Translations under genes and position numbers: made by a program
Assembly (NCBI GenBank): GCA_025966175.1
Contig: JAOPVN010000595.1
Span: forward strand, 1 to 7,005
Reading direction: 5' to 3'
Origin: Modestobacter sp.
Lineage (GTDB): Bacteria > Actinomycetota > Actinomycetes > Mycobacteriales > Geodermatophilaceae
DNA length: 7,005 nucleotides
The notes under the pieces: generated by a model
Seen by the model: only the letters and a program-made list of their open reading frames with translations
What the model was told of the DNA's origin: nothing
Database searches by the model: none
Shown here: positions 5,022-7,005 of the stretch, in pieces
How positions within the stretch are numbered: position 1 is the first letter of the stretch
Layout: every line of letters starts with the position of its first letter

Positions 5022-7005
5022 GTGCGGGCCTGGCGGGCGCGGGCCAGCTCCACGTAGTGCTCGACCACCGCCGCGTCGTCCACCGCGCCCAGGTTGAGCG
5101 CCGTCTCCGGCGCCACGCCCTGGAACAGCCGCTTGAGCGGCACCTCCAGTCGCTTGCCGGTGCGGGTGTGCGGCACGCCGGGGACGACGGTGATCTCGTC
5201 GGGGACGTGCCGGGGGCTGGCGTTGGCCCGGATCGCGGCCTTGATCTCGGCCACCAGCTCGTCGGTCAGCTCGTGGCCGGGCGCCAGCTGGACGACCAGC
5301 GGCATCCAGTAACCGCCGTCGGGTTGCTCCACGCCCAGCACCACGCAGTCGACGACGGCCGGGATCGCTTCCACGGCGGCGTAGATGTCCGCCGTCCCCA
5401 TGCGGACGCCGCCGCGGTTGAGCGTCGAGTCCGACCGGCCGGTGATGAGGCAGGTGCCGCGCTCGGTGATCTCCAGCCAGTCGCCGTGCCGCCACACGCC
5501 GGGCCACGGCTCGAAGTAGGCCTCGCGGTACCGGGTGCCGTCGGGATCGTTCCAGAAGTAGAGCGGCATCGACGGCATCGCCTCGGTGACGACGAGCTCC
5601 CCCAGCTCGCCGACCACGGGCTTCCCGTCCTCGTCCCAGGACGCGACGGCGACGGCGAGCATGGGGCGCTGCAGCTCACCGGAGGTGACCGGCAGCAGCG
5701 GCGAGCTGCCGATGAACCCGGTCGCGACGTCGGTGCCACCGGACGCCGAGACCAGCTGCAGGTCGCCGCCCACGGCGTCGTACACCCAGTCGTAGGCCGC
5801 AGCGGGCAGCGGCGACCCGGTCGAGCCGAGCAGCCGGAGGGCCGACAGGTCGTGGTCGTCCCGCGGGCGGACGTCTGCCTTCATGCAGGCGGTGAGGTAG
5901 CCGGCGCTCGTGCCCAGCTGAGTGATCCCGATCCGGGCGGCGAGAGCGAACTGCGCGTCGACGGTGGGGTACGCCGGCGCACCGTCGTGCAGCACCGCGG
6001 TCGCCCCGCAGAGCAGGCTCGACACGACGACGTTCCACATCATCCAGGCGGTGGACGTGTACCAGTAGAAGCGGTCGCCCGGGCCGAGGTCGTTGTGCAG
6101 GTTCCCCCATTTGCGTTGCTCGAGAACGACCCCGCCGTGCCCGTGCACGATCCCCTTGGGCAGGCCGGTGGTGCCCGAGGAGTACAGGACCCACAGCGGG
6201 TGGGCGAAGGGCAGCGGCTCGAAGACCGGCTCCTGCTCGTCGGCCACCGCCTCCGCCCAGGGCAGTGCGCCCTCGGGGACCTCGTCGGGGTGCAGTCGGG
6301 GGACGGCGATCGTCGTCCGCACGCTGGGCAGGGACGCGCGGAGCTCGGCGACGACGTCCCGGCGATCGTGCTCCCGGCCGTTGAAGCGGTAGCCGTCGAC
6401 GGCGACCAGGACGACCGGATCGATCTGGACGAACCGATCGAGGACGCTGCGGGTGCCGAAGTCGGGGGCGACCGACGACCACACGGCCCCGATGGACGCG
6501 GCTCCCAGGAAGGCGACGACCGCCTCGGGGACGTTCGGCAGGTAGCCGACCACGCGGTCCCCGCGCCGGACGCCGAGCCGGCGCAGGGTCGCGGCGAAGG
6601 CGCCGACCTGCCCGCGCAGGGTCGCCCAGGAGATCTCGACCGGGTCGGCGTCCTCGGCCACCGCGATCAGCGCGGGGTGCTCCTCGGTGGCGTACCGCAG
6701 CGCCTGCTCGGCGTAGTTGACCGTGACGTCGGGGAACCACTCGGCGCCAGGCATTGCGCGCCTCGTGAGCACCCGGTCGTCGGGGACGCCGGGCAGCACG
6801 TCGGTGAAGGTGGCGACGTCGGCCCAGAACTGGTCGAGGTGGTCGACGGACCAGCGCCAGATGGCGTCGTAGTCGGGCGGGGTGCCGAAGGCCAGGCCGC
6901 GGCGCTCGGCGACCCAGGCCGCGAACCGACCCAGCCCGCTGGCCGCGATCGACTCCGGCGTCGGGGACCAGAGCACCTCGGGTCCGGCGGCCGGGTCCGC
7001 GCCGC
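5018..7005 (-). CDS. aacS: Acetoacetate-CoA ligase (acetoacetyl-CoA synthetase), 5' end outside window
   Basis: Cytosolic adenylate-forming enzyme: acetoacetate + ATP + CoA gives acetoacetyl-CoA + AMP + PPi, used to salvage acetoacetate from ketone bodies, leucine breakdown or polyhydroxybutyrate turnover. Numbering is from a GTG at 6976 (652 residues). An acetyl-CoA-synthetase-type N-terminal domain (about 33-90) ends in MPGAEWFPDVTVNYAE (75-90). The segment APDFGTRSVLDRF (170-182) with AVDGYRFNGR (192-201) is diagnostic for this family as against acetyl-CoA synthetase. The P-loop is YSSGTTGLPKG (265-275), followed by STAWMMWN (308-315). The hinge and ADP-binding stretch is GRSDSTLNRGGVRMG (513-527). 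The catalytic Lys608 lies in HTRTGKRLEVP. The reading frame remains open through nine more codons to the window edge (reading GADPAAGPE), and family members usually have a few residues before the LWxP motif. The true start is therefore probably outside, and GTG 6976 is a fallback. It is co-transcribed with the amidase. Confidence 0.96.
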   Translation of the reverse strand, partial: GADPAAGPEVLWSPTPESIAASGLGRFAAWVAERRGLAFGTPPDYDAIWRWSVDHLDQFWADVATFTDVLPGVPDDRVLTRRAMPGAEWFPDVTVNYAEQALRYATEEHPALIAVAEDADPVEISWATLRGQVGAFAATLRRLGVRRGDRVVGYLPNVPEAVVAFLGAASIGAVWSSVAPDFGTRSVLDRFVQIDPVVLVAVDGYRFNGREHDRRDVVAELRASLPSVRTTIAVPRLHPDEVPEGALPWAEAVADEQEPVFEPLPFAHPLWVLYSSGTTGLPKGIVHGHGGVVLEQRKWGNLHNDLGPGDRFYWYTSTAWMMWNVVVSSLLCGATAVLHDGAPAYPTVDAQFALAARIGITQLGTSAGYLTACMKADVRPRDDHDLSALRLLGSTGSPLPAAAYDWVYDAVGGDLQLVSASGGTDVATGFIGSSPLLPVTSGELQRPMLAVAVASWDEDGKPVVGELGELVVTEAMPSMPLYFWNDPDGTRYREAYFEPWPGVWRHGDWLEITERGTCLITGRSDSTLNRGGVRMGTADIYAAVEAIPAVVDCVVLGVEQPDGGYWMPLVVQLAPGHELTDELVAEIKAAIRANASPRHVPDEITVVPGVPHTRTGKRLEVPLKRLFQGVAPETALNLGAVDDAAVVEHYVELARARQART

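Noticed and set aside
5022..5507. Upstream extension of the amidase frame to an ATG at 5507
   Set aside because: The extra 162 residues are Arg/Gly-rich and lie wholly within the aacS 3' end. The GTG overlapping the aacS stop is far more plausible.
5676..6740. Minus-strand frame of 354 codons inside aacS
   Set aside because: The frame is offset from aacS with an extremely Arg/Gly-rich translation and no domain. The aacS frame carries every expected motif.
1..7005. CRISPR array, insertion sequence, tRNA or rRNA, toxin-antitoxin or defence genes
   Set aside because: I looked for regularly spaced repeats, transposase motifs, RNA-gene landmarks and small paired frames and saw none. Gaps between genes are 139 bases or less, and the rest is explained by six metabolic genes.

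Overview
The window is high-GC DNA (about 65-80% GC in the 60-base stretches I counted by eye) with dense, G/C-ended codons and GTG starts. This fits an actinobacterium. The general feel is of Geodermatophilaceae, Pseudonocardia or a relative, but the genus is an inference I cannot confirm. I see no rRNA, tRNA, CRISPR array, insertion sequence or phage gene. The content is catabolic and looks chromosomal.

Layout, left to right. (1) The 3' end of a plus-strand FAD-dependent ferredoxin reductase (1-371), the kind that feeds electrons to a ferredoxin serving a P450 or Rieske oxygenase. (2) Five minus-strand genes, to be read from right to left: acetoacetate-CoA ligase (aacS, 7005-5018, 5' end outside the window), an amidase-signature hydrolase (5021-3795), an extended short-chain dehydrogenase/epimerase (3655-2714), an acyl-CoA dehydrogenase (2602-1346) and an alpha/beta-hydrolase esterase (1287-337). 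The reductase and esterase genes converge and overlap by 35 bases.

Organisation. aacS and the amidase share a GTGA stop/start overlap and are surely co-transcribed. The next three genes are separated by gaps of 139, 111 and 58 bases. These gaps hold inverted repeats, a good ribosome-binding site and one promoter-like pair, so the strand may carry two to four transcription units.

How the genes might work together (inference): amide and ester hydrolysis, oxidation of a hydroxyl or sugar-like group by the dehydrogenase, CoA activation of a 3-oxo acid, alpha,beta-dehydrogenation of an acyl-CoA, and an oxygenase electron-transfer partner just outside the left edge. That is the outline of an accessory carbon-source pathway, but no substrate can be named from this sequence.

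I found no convincing new biological system. The points most worth a second look are the dyad-rich 139-base gap at 3656-3794, the hairpin straight after the dehydrogenase stop codon, the unusual aacS-amidase coupling, and the convergent gene overlap.
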